Below are positions 45,730-54,751 of a stretch of 64,000 bases of DNA, in pieces. The notes below the pieces were generated by a model. It made no database searches. It was given only the letters and a program-made list of their open reading frames with translations, and was not told where the DNA came from. The DNA is from JALORV01 sp035498175. Its GTDB lineage: Bacteria; Pseudomonadota; Gammaproteobacteria; Burkholderiales; Burkholderiaceae_F. Numbering within the stretch: the stretch's first letter is position 1; every line of letters begins with the position of its first letter. The stretch spans positions 1-64,000 of the forward strand of contig DATKAJ010000089.1 of NCBI GenBank assembly GCA_035498175.1. Reading direction: 5' to 3'. The translations under genes were made by a program, and so were the position numbers.

Positions 45730-47099
45730 TTCCACTGCTGCGCGTAAGCCTCGGTGTCGCGCAGCGCCTTCGTAAAGCGCGCCAGCATCTCGTCGATCTC
45801 CGCAGGCGTGATCACGAGCGGCGGGCAAAGCGCCACGGCGTCGCCGAGCGGCCGCACGACGAGGCCATGGGCATGCGCGCGCTCCGCGAAGTAAGGCGCC
45901 ACGGCGGCCGCGGCTGGAAAGGATTCCCGCGTCGTCTTGTCCTTCACGAGTTCGACTGCCGCGATCAGCCCCAGGCCGCGCACCTCGCCAAGGATCGGGC
46001 TCGCGAGCAGCGCGTGCAGTCCGCCCTGGAAGCGCGGCGCCTTGTCGCGCACGCGCGCCGCAATGTCGGTTTCGCGGTAGACGTTCATCGCTTCGATCGC
46101 CACGGCGGCGCCCAGCGGATGGCACGAGTAGGTGTAACCGTGGCCGAACATGCCGAGCTTCGCCGACTGTTCCGCGATCGGCTCGTACACGCGCTCCGAC
46201 ACCATCGTCGCCGAAAACGGCACGTAGCCGCCGGTCAGCGCCTTGGCGCAGGTCACGATGTCGGGTTCGATGTCGTACGTCTCGCTGCCCCACATGCGGC
46301 CGGTGCGGCCGAAGCCGCAGATCACTTCGTCCGCGATCAGCAGGATGTCATAGTGCTTCAGGATCGGCTGGACCACGTCGAAGTAACCCGCGGGCGGCGG
46401 GATCACACCGCCTGCGCCCATCACCGGCTCGGCGATGAACGCCGCGATGTTCTCCGGGCCTTCCTTCTCGATCAGCGCCTGCAGCTGCCGCGCCAGCCGC
46501 GCCGCGAAGGCTTCCTCGCCCTCGCCGACCTGCGCGAAGCGATAGTGGTGCGGGCAGTCAGCGCGCACGACGTCAGGGCCCGGCAGGTCGAATCCGGTGT
46601 GCAGGTGCGGCAGTCCGGTCAGCGTCGCGGCGGCCACGCTCACGCCGTGGTAGCCCTTGGTGCGCGCGATGATCTTCTTCTTCGCCGGCCGGCCCAGTGC
46701 GTTGTTGTAGTAGCGCACCAGCTTGATCGCGGTGTCGTTGGCGTCCGAGCCGCTGGTGCCGAAGAATGCGCGCGCCATCTTTCCGGGAGCCAACGCGATC
46801 AGGTCCGCCGCCGCCTGCACGGCGACGTCCGAGGTCTTGTGCGCGAAGCCGTGGTAGTACGGCAGCGTATTGAGCTGGCGCGTGGCTGCCGCGATCAGGC
46901 GCTCGTCGGAGAAGCCGAGTGACGCGCACCAGAGCCCGGCCATGCCTTCCATGTATTCGCGGCCCTGGTCGTCATAGACGTAGATGCCGCGGCCGCGCGT
47001 CATCACGACCGGACCCTTCTCCTCGTGCTTGCGCAGGTTGGTGAAGGGATGCAGCGAAACCCGCTTGTCGATTTCGGCCAGGCTCGCCGCTGGGTACAT
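45726..47099 (-). CDS. Class III (omega) aminotransferase, polyamine/beta-alanine type
   Basis: A 457-residue PLP enzyme. GTSGSDANDTAIKLVRYYNNALGRP, the EPVMGAGGVIPPP and DEVICGFGRTGRMWGSE segments, and CAKALTGGYVP with Lys286 as the PLP Schiff-base lysine. The GMAGLWCASLGF start (about 51-62) fits the putrescine/omega-amino acid:pyruvate transaminase group. It lies at the head of the importer operon, so it probably catabolises the imported amine. GGGAGGAG precedes the ATG at 47099. Confidence 0.95.
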   Translation of the reverse strand: MYPAASLAEIDKRVSLHPFTNLRKHEEKGPVVMTRGRGIYVYDDQGREYMEGMAGLWCASLGFSDERLIAAATRQLNTLPYYHGFAHKTSDVAVQAAADLIALAPGKMARAFFGTSGSDANDTAIKLVRYYNNALGRPAKKKIIARTKGYHGVSVAAATLTGLPHLHTGFDLPGPDVVRADCPHHYRFAQVGEGEEAFAARLARQLQALIEKEGPENIAAFIAEPVMGAGGVIPPPAGYFDVVQPILKHYDILLIADEVICGFGRTGRMWGSETYDIEPDIVTCAKALTGGYVPFSATMVSERVYEPIAEQSAKLGMFGHGYTYSCHPLGAAVAIEAMNVYRETDIAARVRDKAPRFQGGLHALLASPILGEVRGLGLIAAVELVKDKTTRESFPAAAAVAPYFAERAHAHGLVVRPLGDAVALCPPLVITPAEIDEMLARFTKALRDTEAYAQQWK

Positions 47100-47270
47100 C
47101 GTGCTCCTCCCTCGTCGCTTGTCGGATTCCGTCGTCCGACCAAGGATACGCGCCGCACCGATCGCGACGGCCGGGCCACGGCAGCGCGCCAATCGCTGCC
47201 GCGTCGTTCAGATGTACTGTTGCGGCGATCGCCGCTTTCACCTCGAAGCAAGCGTCAACGGAGGCTACGC

Positions 47271-48104
47271 ATGGAAACGATTCGTCCGAGCATCGCGGAC
47301 AAGCGGCGCACGTTCCGCCGCCTGCACGAGAGCGGCTGCTTCGTGATTCCGAACCCGTGGGATGCCGGCAGTGCGCGCTACCTGCAGAGCCTCGGCTTCA
47401 AGGCGCTCGCCACCACCAGCGCAGGTTTCGCCTGGTCGCAGGCGCGTCCGGACAACGGAGTCACGCGCGACCTAGTAATCGCCCATCTGCGGCAGATGGT
47501 CGAAGCCACCGATGTTCCTCTGAACGCCGACTTCGAAAGCGGCTTTGCAGCCAATGCGGACGGCGTTGCAGAGAGCGTCCGGCTGGCGGTCGAGGCCGGC
47601 GTCGCCGGGCTGTCGATCGAAGACTCGACCGGCGACGCGACGCGACCGCTCTACGAACTCGACGCGGCCGTCGAGCGCGTGCGCGCCGCGCGGCGCGCGA
47701 TTGACGCCAAGGGCGGCGACACGCTGCTGGTCGGCCGCGCCGAATGTTTCCTCGCGGGTCGACCCGATCTCGATGAGGCGATCGCGCGATTGAAGGCTTA
47801 TTCCGCGGCGGGCGCGGACTGCCTCTACGCGCCGGGCCTGCGCACGCGCGAGCAGATCGCCGCGGTGGTCACCGCGCTTGCACCCAGGCCAGTCAATGCG
47901 CTGGTCGGCTGGCCGAGCGACCTGACGGTCGCCGACATCGCCGCGCTCGGTGTGCGGCGTATCAGCGTCGGCGGCGCGCTCGCGCGTACTGCCTGGGGCG
48001 GATTCATGCGCGCCGCGAAACTTCTAGCCGAGCAGGGTTCCTTTGCCGGCCTCAAGGACGCCGCGCCCGGAGCGGATCTCAACGCGCTGTTCACCCGACA
48101 CTGA
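47271..48104 (+). CDS. Isocitrate lyase/phosphoenolpyruvate mutase family enzyme
   Basis: A 277-residue TIM-barrel enzyme: IPNPWDAGSARYLQSLGFKALATTSAGFAWS (family opening, about residues 26-56), NADFESGF (the metal-binding D/E pair), IEDSTGD and GRAECFLAGR. Members include methylisocitrate lyase, oxaloacetate decarboxylase and carboxyphosphonoenolpyruvate mutase-like proteins; the substrate is not determined. ATG at 47271 follows AACGGAGG by nine bases. It is divergent from the aminotransferase operon (171 bases between starts). Confidence 0.93.
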   Translation: METIRPSIADKRRTFRRLHESGCFVIPNPWDAGSARYLQSLGFKALATTSAGFAWSQARPDNGVTRDLVIAHLRQMVEATDVPLNADFESGFAANADGVAESVRLAVEAGVAGLSIEDSTGDATRPLYELDAAVERVRAARRAIDAKGGDTLLVGRAECFLAGRPDLDEAIARLKAYSAAGADCLYAPGLRTREQIAAVVTALAPRPVNALVGWPSDLTVADIAALGVRRISVGGALARTAWGGFMRAAKLLAEQGSFAGLKDAAPGADLNALFTRH

Positions 48105-48177
48105 GGCCGCGGGCGCGTGATGGCTGGCGGATCGAATCGACACCGTCGCCGGGACCCATGCGCAGCCAAGAATTCCT

Positions 48178-48255
48178 TCACTTCCAGCCGAAGCGAACGC
48201 CGCCGTCATCCAACTCCACGACCACCCGGGCAGCGTGAGGAGACCACGATGACAT
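48178..48255 (-). CDS. Possible 25-residue peptide
   Basis: On the minus strand a GGGAGGGCG is followed immediately by ATG (48255-48253) and 25 codons to a TGA (48180-48178). The peptide ends ARVVVELDDGGVRFGWK, an unusually protein-like sequence for such a short frame. Too short for any family call; could be chance or a true microprotein in the 276-base gap between the PEP-mutase and trypsin-like genes. Confidence 0.3.
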   Translation of the reverse strand: MSSWSPHAARVVVELDDGGVRFGWK

Positions 48256-48380
48256 CGCCCTCCCGTTGCCGTATCGACAGCCGGAGTGTCCGCCGGTGCG
48301 CAAGGCGCCCGCGTCTCGAGCGCGCTGTTACAGCCTGGGCGTAGGCTCTCGGTTTGCAGGCATTCCACTCCCGCAATTCC

Positions 48381-49115
48381 ATGGCCGAGCCCATTCTCCT
48401 CACCACCACCCAAGTGTCCACCTACCTGGGCGCACGGCGGCTGACGACCGCCAGCGGCTTCTTCTTCGAGCGCGAGGAACGCCTGTACCTAGTCACGAGT
48501 CGCCATGTCGTGTTCGACCGACCCTCCTCGCACTTTCCGGACCGGCTCGAAATCGCGATGCATACGGATCCGGTCGATCTCACGCGCATTGCGACCGTTT
48601 CACTGCCCTTGTACCAGGACGGCCAAAGCGTCTGGCGGCAAGGCCGGGACATCGGCGGCGAGGTCGACGTGGCCGTCGTCGAAATCGATCGTGCGGTCCT
48701 GCCACCGTCGGCATCCATCCGCTGCTTCGATCCCGATCACCTGCAGCATTCGTTGGCGGAGCTGGAGGTGGGAGCCGCCCTGCAGATCGTCGGATTCCCC
48801 TTGGGCTTCTATGACACCTTGCACCACCTGCCGGTCGTCCGGCAGGCTGCGATCGCCTCCTCATTCGGGGTCCGCTTTCAGGGCGAGGGCTGCTTCCTGA
48901 CCGACGCACGGACTCATCGTGGAATGAGTGGAGCGCCCGTCGTTGTGCGCACGAGCAGACCGCAGGGGCTTCCCTGGAAACTGCTCGGCGTGCATTCATC
49001 GCGCATGGACATGGAAGGTCGCGATCAGCAGGTCGACGATCCGCTCGGACTCAACGTCGCCTGGTATGCCGATATTCTGCTGGTGCTGACGGGCGCCGCA
49101 CCGGGGCCGCGATAA
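48381..49115 (+). CDS. Trypsin-like serine peptidase, no signal peptide
   Basis: A 244-residue protein with a chymotrypsin-fold triad: His42 (VTSRHVVF), Asp96 (GEVDVAVVEI) and Ser183 (HRGMSGAPVVV). The oxyanion G-x-S-G of classical trypsin is here GMSGAP. The region GASGFFFE before the His is the typical first strand (here TTASGFFFERE). No signal peptide or transmembrane helix, so cytoplasmic or non-classically exported. Proteins of this sort occur in stress and defence contexts, but nothing adjacent supports either. The ATG at 48381 is used; an upstream TTG exists. Confidence 0.85.
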   Translation: MAEPILLTTTQVSTYLGARRLTTASGFFFEREERLYLVTSRHVVFDRPSSHFPDRLEIAMHTDPVDLTRIATVSLPLYQDGQSVWRQGRDIGGEVDVAVVEIDRAVLPPSASIRCFDPDHLQHSLAELEVGAALQIVGFPLGFYDTLHHLPVVRQAAIASSFGVRFQGEGCFLTDARTHRGMSGAPVVVRTSRPQGLPWKLLGVHSSRMDMEGRDQQVDDPLGLNVAWYADILLVLTGAAPGPR

Positions 49116-49134
49116 CCGAAGGGCGGTGGCGAGG

Positions 49135-49164
49135 CGAAAAAAAACCGCGGCGCGTGCCGCGGTT
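49135..49164 (-). terminator. Rho-independent terminator of the cold shock gene
   Basis: A 9-base stem AACCGCGGC (49143-49151) with GCGT loop and GCCGCGGTT (49156-49164). On the minus strand it is followed by a run of eight or more T (49135-49142 in the plus strand as A). It ends the cold shock transcript 20 bases after the stop codon. Confidence 0.9.
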
Positions 49165-49183
49165 CTTCTGATGCAGACCGGAT

Positions 49184-49387
49184 CTAGATGATCTGGATCT
49201 GCGACGCCTGGGGACCCTTGGGCCCATCCTTGGCGACATACTGCACGCGCTGACCTTCAGCCAGCGACTTGAAACCGCCGGACTGGATCTCGGAGAAGTG
49301 CGCGAACAGGTCCTTGGAGCCATCTTCCGGCGTGATGAAGCCGAAACCCTTGGCGTCGTTGAACCACTTGACAGTACCTTGTGCCAT
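49184..49387 (-). CDS. Cold shock protein, CspA family
   Basis: A 67-residue single cold-shock domain: GTVKWFNDAKGFGFITPEDG (RNP1), LFAHFSEIQ (RNP2) and VAKDGPKGPQASQI. Single-stranded RNA/DNA chaperone in the cytoplasm. AAGGAAC precedes the ATG. The ~240-base region upstream has no gene on this strand and probably includes the long 5' leader typical of cold shock genes, though no thermosensor structure was worked out. Its terminator is listed separately. Confidence 0.97.
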   Translation of the reverse strand: MAQGTVKWFNDAKGFGFITPEDGSKDLFAHFSEIQSGGFKSLAEGQRVQYVAKDGPKGPQASQIQII

Positions 49388-49633
49388 TTTCTCGTTCCTT
49401 GATGGTGAGAATTGAATCCGCGGCCGGAAATTCCCGGCAGCGAGCGAACGATCAAGAAACGTGAACCGGGAGAACTACAGACTCCGCGGCGGGCGCGGAC
49501 TGGAGCAGACCAAGGACAAGCGACTCAAACGAAAGCAGCCCAAGTGTACGCGATCCCCCGCGTCCCGTCGAATCTGTTTCTTTGAAAGGCGGCTTGAAAT
49601 TGACCAAACCGTCCTCGCACCACGCCGCGCGCG

Positions 49634-50347
49634 CTACTGCAGAGGCGACGTCATACGAGCGATCAGCGCCTCGTACCGTTCGGCACCCTCGAGAAAGCCG
49701 GCAACCGGCTCGGCCCGCATCCGCGCGCGCGACGCCGCCGACCAGGCGTGTTGCTCGGCGATGTGGGTGTACTCGTTCGGCGCGACCTCTGCGCCCAGTA
49801 GGTCGTCCGTCCCGAGCAGCACGTAACGGCCGTTTTCGTTCGCCTGGTCTACTAACAGGATGAACGCAAGGCTCACAAACGAATCCCCGCGACGGTATGC
49901 GACGAAACGCTCGATCGCCGTGCTTCCGGCCCGGACCGACGCGCCGGCGCGGCCGCGGCCTTTGCCGTCCGTCAGCGGCTGGGGCCTGAAGCCCCGCGTC
50001 GCGGCCGACGCCTGGATCGCCGATTCCGCGCTCATGTCATAGCGGCGCGCAACTTCGGTCGCGAGCGCCCCCAACTGTTCCGCAGCCCGGGCTTCGAGCT
50101 GTACTTCGCTCCTCGGCCGACTGCGTTTGACCACAAGCGCGCGCGCAGGCAACCGGGCCCTGATCCGCACCTCGATGTCCGCCGCAGTGGCTTCCGAAAC
50201 ACGACCGCAGGCGCGTTGCGTCCGCAGGTTCGACAGCAGGTTAACCAGCTGCGCCGTGTCGAGCGCCGCCAGACGCTCTTCGGTCCATACGACCGCACTC
50301 GGTGGGATATACGCGGGTTTGGGCGGAACGCTCCTTGTCTTGCTCAT
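49634..50347 (-). CDS. Hypothetical protein
   Basis: A 237-residue protein with no recognised family. N-terminal part is basic with IPPSAVVWTEERLAALDTAQLVNLLSNLRTQ (about 14-44) and an Arg/Pro-rich RARLPARALVVKRSRPRSE stretch; the middle has LGALATEVARRYDMSAESAI; a hydrophobic SFVSLAFILLVDQANE segment at about 165-180 is buried-strand-like rather than a membrane helix. No signal peptide. It is 121 bases from icmF on the same strand. Reads as a real soluble protein by codon use and lack of competing frames. Confidence 0.7.
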   Translation of the reverse strand: MSKTRSVPPKPAYIPPSAVVWTEERLAALDTAQLVNLLSNLRTQRACGRVSEATAADIEVRIRARLPARALVVKRSRPRSEVQLEARAAEQLGALATEVARRYDMSAESAIQASAATRGFRPQPLTDGKGRGRAGASVRAGSTAIERFVAYRRGDSFVSLAFILLVDQANENGRYVLLGTDDLLGAEVAPNEYTHIAEQHAWSAASRARMRAEPVAGFLEGAERYEALIARMTSPLQ

Positions 50348-50468
50348 GCGGCTTCCAGTTCTTCAATGAAGCGCCCCGACGGCGCCTCGACTCCCGAGTA
50401 TCGCCGCAAACGAGTTTCTCCGCTCGGGGGTTGGCCATGAGCCGGATCGGTCTCCCACCGGCCGCCGG

Positions 50469-53400
50469 TCACATGCTGCGCCGGTACTGCCCTCCCACCT
50501 CGAACAGCGCATTCGTGATCTGCCCCAGCGAACACACGCGCACTGCGTCCATCAACACCGCGAACACGTTCTCGTTGTTGATCACCGCCTGCTGCAGGCG
50601 CTTCAGCATCGCCGGGGCCTCCCTGGCGTTGCGCTTGTGAAAATCCTGCAGGCGTTTGAGCTGACTCTGTTTCTCTTCGTCGGTCGAGCGCGCGAGCTCT
50701 ATGTGGTCGGGCACCGGGTCGCCGTGAGGATTGCGGAAGGTGTTGACGCCGATGATCGGGTACTCGCCGGTGTGCTTCAGGTGCTCGTAGTGCAGTGACT
50801 CTTCCTGGATCTTGCCGCGCTGGTAGCCGAGTTCCATCGCGCCGAGCACACCGCCGCGCTCGCTGATCGCCTCGAACTCCTTGAGCACCGCCTCTTCGAC
50901 CAGCTCCGTGAGCTCGTCGACGATGAAGCTGCCCTGGTTGGGGTTCTCGTTCTTCGCGAGGCCCCACTCGCGGTTGATGATCATCTGGATCGCCATCGCG
51001 CGCCGCACGCTCTCCTCGGTCGGCGTGGTGATCGCCTCGTCGTAGGCGTTGGTGTGCAGCGAGTTCGCGTTGTCGTACGTGGCGATCAGCGCCTGCAGCG
51101 TGGTGCGGATGTCGTTGAACGCGATCTCCTGCGCGTGCAGCGACCGGCCGCTGGTCTGGCAGTGGTACTTGAGCTTCTGGCTGCGTTCGTTGGCGCCGTA
51201 CTTGTCGCGCATCGCCACCGACCAGATGCGCCGCGCCACGCGGCCCATCACCGTGTACTCCGGGTCCATGCCGTTGCTGAAGAAGAACGAGAGATTCGGC
51301 GCGAAGTCGTCGATGTGCATGCCGCGCGCGAGATAGGCTTCGACGAAGGTGAAGCCGTTGGAGAGCGTGAACGCGAGCTGGCTGATCGGATTCGCCCCGG
51401 CCTCGGCGATGTGGTAGCCGCTGATGCTGACCGAGTAGAAGTTGCGCACGTTGTGGTGGACGAAGTACTGCTGGATGTCGCCCATCACCTTCAGCGAGAA
51501 CTCTGTCGAGAAGATGCAGGTGTTCTGGCCCTGGTCTTCCTTCAGGATGTCGGCCTGCACGGTGCCGCGCACGTTCTCCAGAGTCCACGAACGGATCTTG
51601 CCCGCCTCGTCGTCGGTGGGTTCGCGGCCGTTTTCCTGCCGGAACTTGTCGAGGTTCTGGTCGATCGCCGCGTTCATGAACATCGCGAGGATGGTCGGTG
51701 CCGGGCCGTTGATCGTCATGCTGACGCTGGTGTTCGGCGCGGTCAGGTCGAAGCCGCCGTACAGCACCTTCAGGTCGTCTAACGTTGCAATCGAGACTCC
51801 GCTGTTGCCGACCTTCCCGTAGATGTCGGGCCGCAGCGCCGGGTCGTTGCCGTAGAGCGTGACGCTGTCGAACGCCGTCGACAGCCGCTTGGCGGGCATG
51901 CCTTCGCTGAGCAGCTTGAAGCGCCGGTTGGTTCGGAACGGGTCGCCTTCGCCGGCGAACATGCGCGTCGGGTCTTCGTTCTCGCGCTTGAACGCGAAAA
52001 CTCCCGCCGTGTACGGGAACGAGCCGGGCACGTTTTCCAGCAGCATCCAGCGCAGCAGCTCGCCGTGGTCTTCGTAGTGCGGCAGCGCAACCTTCTTGAT
52101 CTTGCTGCCGGAGAGCGACGTGTGCGTGAGCCTGGTGCGGATCTCCTTGTCGCGGATCTTCACCACGTACTCGTCGCCGGCGTAGGCCTGCTGCATCTTC
52201 GGCCACATCGCCAGCAGCTTGCGGCTGCGTGGGTCGAGCCTGTTCTCGCGATCGGCGGCAAGCGCGGCGAGATTCGCGTTCTCTTCCTTGCATTCGCTGG
52301 CGAGGAGCTTCTTCGCGGTGGCGAGCTGCTGGTGCTCGCGCGCGATGTGCGCCTGTTCGCGCGCGTGGCGCTTGTAGCCACGCACCGTGTCGGAGATTTC
52401 CGCGAGGTAACGCGTGCGCTGCGGCGGCACGATCGGCACCTGGTGGGTCGAGTGGCGCGTGTGCACCGGCGGCAGCACGGACGTCCCGGTCTTCAGCCCG
52501 AGTTCCTTCAGCTTTGGCAGCAAAGCCTGGTAAAGCGCGGTCACGCCGTCGTCGTTGAAGCGCGCGGCCTGCGTGCCGAACACGGGCATCTCGTCGGGCC
52601 TCTTCGAGAAGTCACCCTTGTTGCGCTGGACCTGCTTGCTGACGTCACGCAGCGCGTCCGCAGCGCCCTTGCGGTCGAATTTGTTGATCGCGACGAAGTT
52701 CGCGAAGTCCAGCATGTCGATCTTCTCGAGCTGGCTTGCGGCCCCGTATTCGGGCGTCATCACGTAGAGGCTCAGGTCGACGTGCGGGACGATCGCCGCG
52801 TCCCCCTGGCCGATGCCCGACGTCTCGGCGATCACGACGTCGAAGCCCGCGACCTTGGCCGCCGCAATCGCGTGTGGCAGTGCCTGGCTGATCTCGCTGC
52901 CGGCCTCGCGCGTCGCGAGTGAGCGCATATAGACCCTCGATCCCGTGTTCCACGGCCCGATCGCGTTCATGCGGATGCGGTCGCCGAGCAGCGCACCGCC
53001 GCTCTTGCGGCGCGACGGGTCGATCGAGATCAGCGCGACGTTCAGCTGGTCGCCCTGGTCGAGCCGCAGGCGGCGAACCAGTTCGTCGGTCAGGCTCGAC
53101 TTGCCGGCGCCGCCGGTCCCGGTCACGCCGAGCACCGGCACCTTGGCCGTGTCGGCGGCCTTGTGCAGCGCTTCGACGAACTTCGGGTCGGCTTCGTTCA
53201 GCTCGAGCGCAGTAATCACACGCGCCAGCGCGCGCCAGCGCCGGGTCAGATCCTTGTCCCGCAGCGCGTCGAGCGAGGCGGGCGCTTCCGTGCCAAGGTC
53301 GCGGTCGCACTCGGCAACCATCAGGCCGATCATGCCCTGCAGGCCCATCTTCTGGCCGTCCTCGGGCGAGAAGATGCGCGCGACGCCGTAGTCGTGCAGC

Positions 53401-53753
53401 TCCTTGATCTCGGCCGGCACGATGACGCCGCCGCCGCCGCCGTAGACGCGGATGCCGTCGCCGCCGCGCTGGCGCAGCAGGTCGAGCATGTACTTGAAGA
53501 ACTCGACGTGTCCGCCCTGGTAGCTGGACACCGCGATGCCCTGCACGTCTTCCTGCAGCGCGGCCGTCACGATCTCCTCGACCGAGCGGTTGTGGCCCAG
53601 ATGGATCACCTCGGCACCCATGCCCTGCAGGATGCGCCGCATGATGTTGATACTGGCGTCGTGACCGTCGAAGAGGCTCGCCGCGGTGACGAACCGCACC
53701 TTGTGCTTCGGACGGTAGCTGGCGAGCTTCTTGATCTCGGACAGGTCGGTCAT
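50469..53753 (-). CDS. icmF: Isobutyryl-CoA mutase fused (IcmF): B12 domain, MeaI-like GTPase, mutase
   Basis: A 1094-residue fusion. Residues 1-150: cobalamin domain with SLFDGHDASINIMRR, His31 as lower cobalt ligand. About 205-430: G-protein chaperone with Walker A GTGGAGKSS (212-220) and the DPSRRKSGGALLGDR element. About 540-1090: methylmalonyl-CoA mutase-like catalytic barrel (SISGYHIAEAGANPISQLAFTLSNG is split around key H/E residues). IcmF interconverts isobutyryl-CoA and n-butyryl-CoA with adenosylcobalamin, and the internal GTPase reloads the cofactor. CAGGAG precedes the ATG at 53753. Stands as a single gene. Confidence 0.95.
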   Translation of the reverse strand: MTDLSEIKKLASYRPKHKVRFVTAASLFDGHDASINIMRRILQGMGAEVIHLGHNRSVEEIVTAALQEDVQGIAVSSYQGGHVEFFKYMLDLLRQRGGDGIRVYGGGGGVIVPAEIKELHDYGVARIFSPEDGQKMGLQGMIGLMVAECDRDLGTEAPASLDALRDKDLTRRWRALARVITALELNEADPKFVEALHKAADTAKVPVLGVTGTGGAGKSSLTDELVRRLRLDQGDQLNVALISIDPSRRKSGGALLGDRIRMNAIGPWNTGSRVYMRSLATREAGSEISQALPHAIAAAKVAGFDVVIAETSGIGQGDAAIVPHVDLSLYVMTPEYGAASQLEKIDMLDFANFVAINKFDRKGAADALRDVSKQVQRNKGDFSKRPDEMPVFGTQAARFNDDGVTALYQALLPKLKELGLKTGTSVLPPVHTRHSTHQVPIVPPQRTRYLAEISDTVRGYKRHAREQAHIAREHQQLATAKKLLASECKEENANLAALAADRENRLDPRSRKLLAMWPKMQQAYAGDEYVVKIRDKEIRTRLTHTSLSGSKIKKVALPHYEDHGELLRWMLLENVPGSFPYTAGVFAFKRENEDPTRMFAGEGDPFRTNRRFKLLSEGMPAKRLSTAFDSVTLYGNDPALRPDIYGKVGNSGVSIATLDDLKVLYGGFDLTAPNTSVSMTINGPAPTILAMFMNAAIDQNLDKFRQENGREPTDDEAGKIRSWTLENVRGTVQADILKEDQGQNTCIFSTEFSLKVMGDIQQYFVHHNVRNFYSVSISGYHIAEAGANPISQLAFTLSNGFTFVEAYLARGMHIDDFAPNLSFFFSNGMDPEYTVMGRVARRIWSVAMRDKYGANERSQKLKYHCQTSGRSLHAQEIAFNDIRTTLQALIATYDNANSLHTNAYDEAITTPTEESVRRAMAIQMIINREWGLAKNENPNQGSFIVDELTELVEEAVLKEFEAISERGGVLGAMELGYQRGKIQEESLHYEHLKHTGEYPIIGVNTFRNPHGDPVPDHIELARSTDEEKQSQLKRLQDFHKRNAREAPAMLKRLQQAVINNENVFAVLMDAVRVCSLGQITNALFEVGGQYRRSM

Positions 53754-53886
53754 CGCGCGCTCCTGCGCCGGCGCCCGCCGGCTGGAAGTCGAATCATCGT
53801 CGCGCGCGTGGCCGGAGGGCAAACTGCGCGCAGGCGGGAATGCGGCAGGGGACAAGCTAGCTGCCGTTGACGTAAACGTCAACTGG

Positions 53887-54525
53887 TCACGCGATACCCG
53901 ACACCCGCGGTGGACAGGCCCGGAGCCCGGCGAGGAATAGGCCGATCAGGCCGGGCGCGGCGGCGTGCAGGTCGAAGCTGCGCGGCGCCTGCACCCAATC
54001 GCGCATCAGGCCACCGATGTAGGAGTGGAGCGCCCGGGCGGCCAGCGCTGTGTCGGTGCCCTTCGGCAGCTGGCCGCGCGCGACCGCCTGGTCGAGCAGA
54101 CCGCCGCACTGAGCCAGACACTGGTTCGCTTCCTTCTTGCGCCGGCGCGCCACTGGTGCGAGTTCCTTGGAATACTCGCAGCGCAGGGACACGATCTCGA
54201 AGATGTTCCGCACCCGGGCTGAATCGGCCAGATGGCGCAACGCCAGGACCGCCTGGTCGCGCACCGCGGCCAGCGGATCGCCCACGACGACGCCCGGCTC
54301 GCCGAAGGCGGCGCCCATCGGCATCTCGGCCCGGCGCACCAGCGCCTCGAACAAGGCGGCCTTGCTGTCGAAATGGTGATAAACCGCGCCGCGCGTCATC
54401 CCGGCGGCAGTCGCAACCTCTTCGAGCGTTGCATTGCCCACACCGCGGGCGCGGAATACGCGCTCGGCCGCGTCCAGCAATTGCTCACGCGTCTCCAGCG
54501 CTTCGGCCTTTGTCTTCCTTGCCAT
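53887..54525 (-). CDS. TetR family regulator, AcrR-like
   Basis: A 212-residue TetR protein: MARKTKAEALETREQLLDAAERVFRARG then TLEEVATAAGMTRGAVYHHFDSKAALF (HTH about 10-56). The rest is the multidrug-binding helical domain of the AcrR/TtgR group. It is divergent from the RND efflux operon, with an AcrR-like palindrome at 54692-54711 between the starts, so it almost certainly represses that operon and is released by drugs or toxic ligands. Start at 54525 fits the family; the upstream part of the frame is not protein-like. Confidence 0.95.
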   Translation of the reverse strand: MARKTKAEALETREQLLDAAERVFRARGVGNATLEEVATAAGMTRGAVYHHFDSKAALFEALVRRAEMPMGAAFGEPGVVVGDPLAAVRDQAVLALRHLADSARVRNIFEIVSLRCEYSKELAPVARRRKKEANQCLAQCGGLLDQAVARGQLPKGTDTALAARALHSYIGGLMRDWVQAPRSFDLHAAAPGLIGLFLAGLRACPPRVSGIA

Positions 54526-54691
54526 CTGCTCTCGATGCCTAGCGAAATTCCTCAAGTCGATGCCGTCGCGGCGCCAAAGCCGCGCCTCCGTCCGTCGATT
54601 CGGCTCTCGCCCGTTCGACGTATCCATTGCGGGCCGGCGATGCCACAGCCCGCCGGGTCGCCCCGCGCCCGTGACCCTTTAATCATTTTCG

Positions 54692-54711
54692 TACATACAC
54701 GTCTGTATGTA
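54692..54711. promoter_or_regulatory. Probable AcrR/TetR operator
   Basis: A perfect palindrome with half-sites TACATACA (54692-54699) and TGTATGTA (54704-54711) separated by CGTC. Half-sites match the published E. coli AcrR operator core (TACATACA...TGTATGTA), whose spacer is longer. It sits in the gap between the divergent TetR gene and the efflux operon, overlapping the region where the operon promoter should lie and just upstream of the efflux start at 54752. Confidence 0.8.
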
Positions 54712-54751
54712 TTATGCGCCAGCGCAAAAGAAGACGAATTGGTGGACATCG

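Noticed and set aside
48117..48344. 75-codon plus-strand ORF in the gap before the trypsin-like gene
   Set aside because: Arg/Pro/Ser-rich, no ribosome site and no resemblance to a protein.
50344..52293. 649-codon minus-strand open frame overlapping icmF
   Set aside because: Same strand, other frame of icmF; Arg/Gln-rich and unlike a protein, while icmF is complete.
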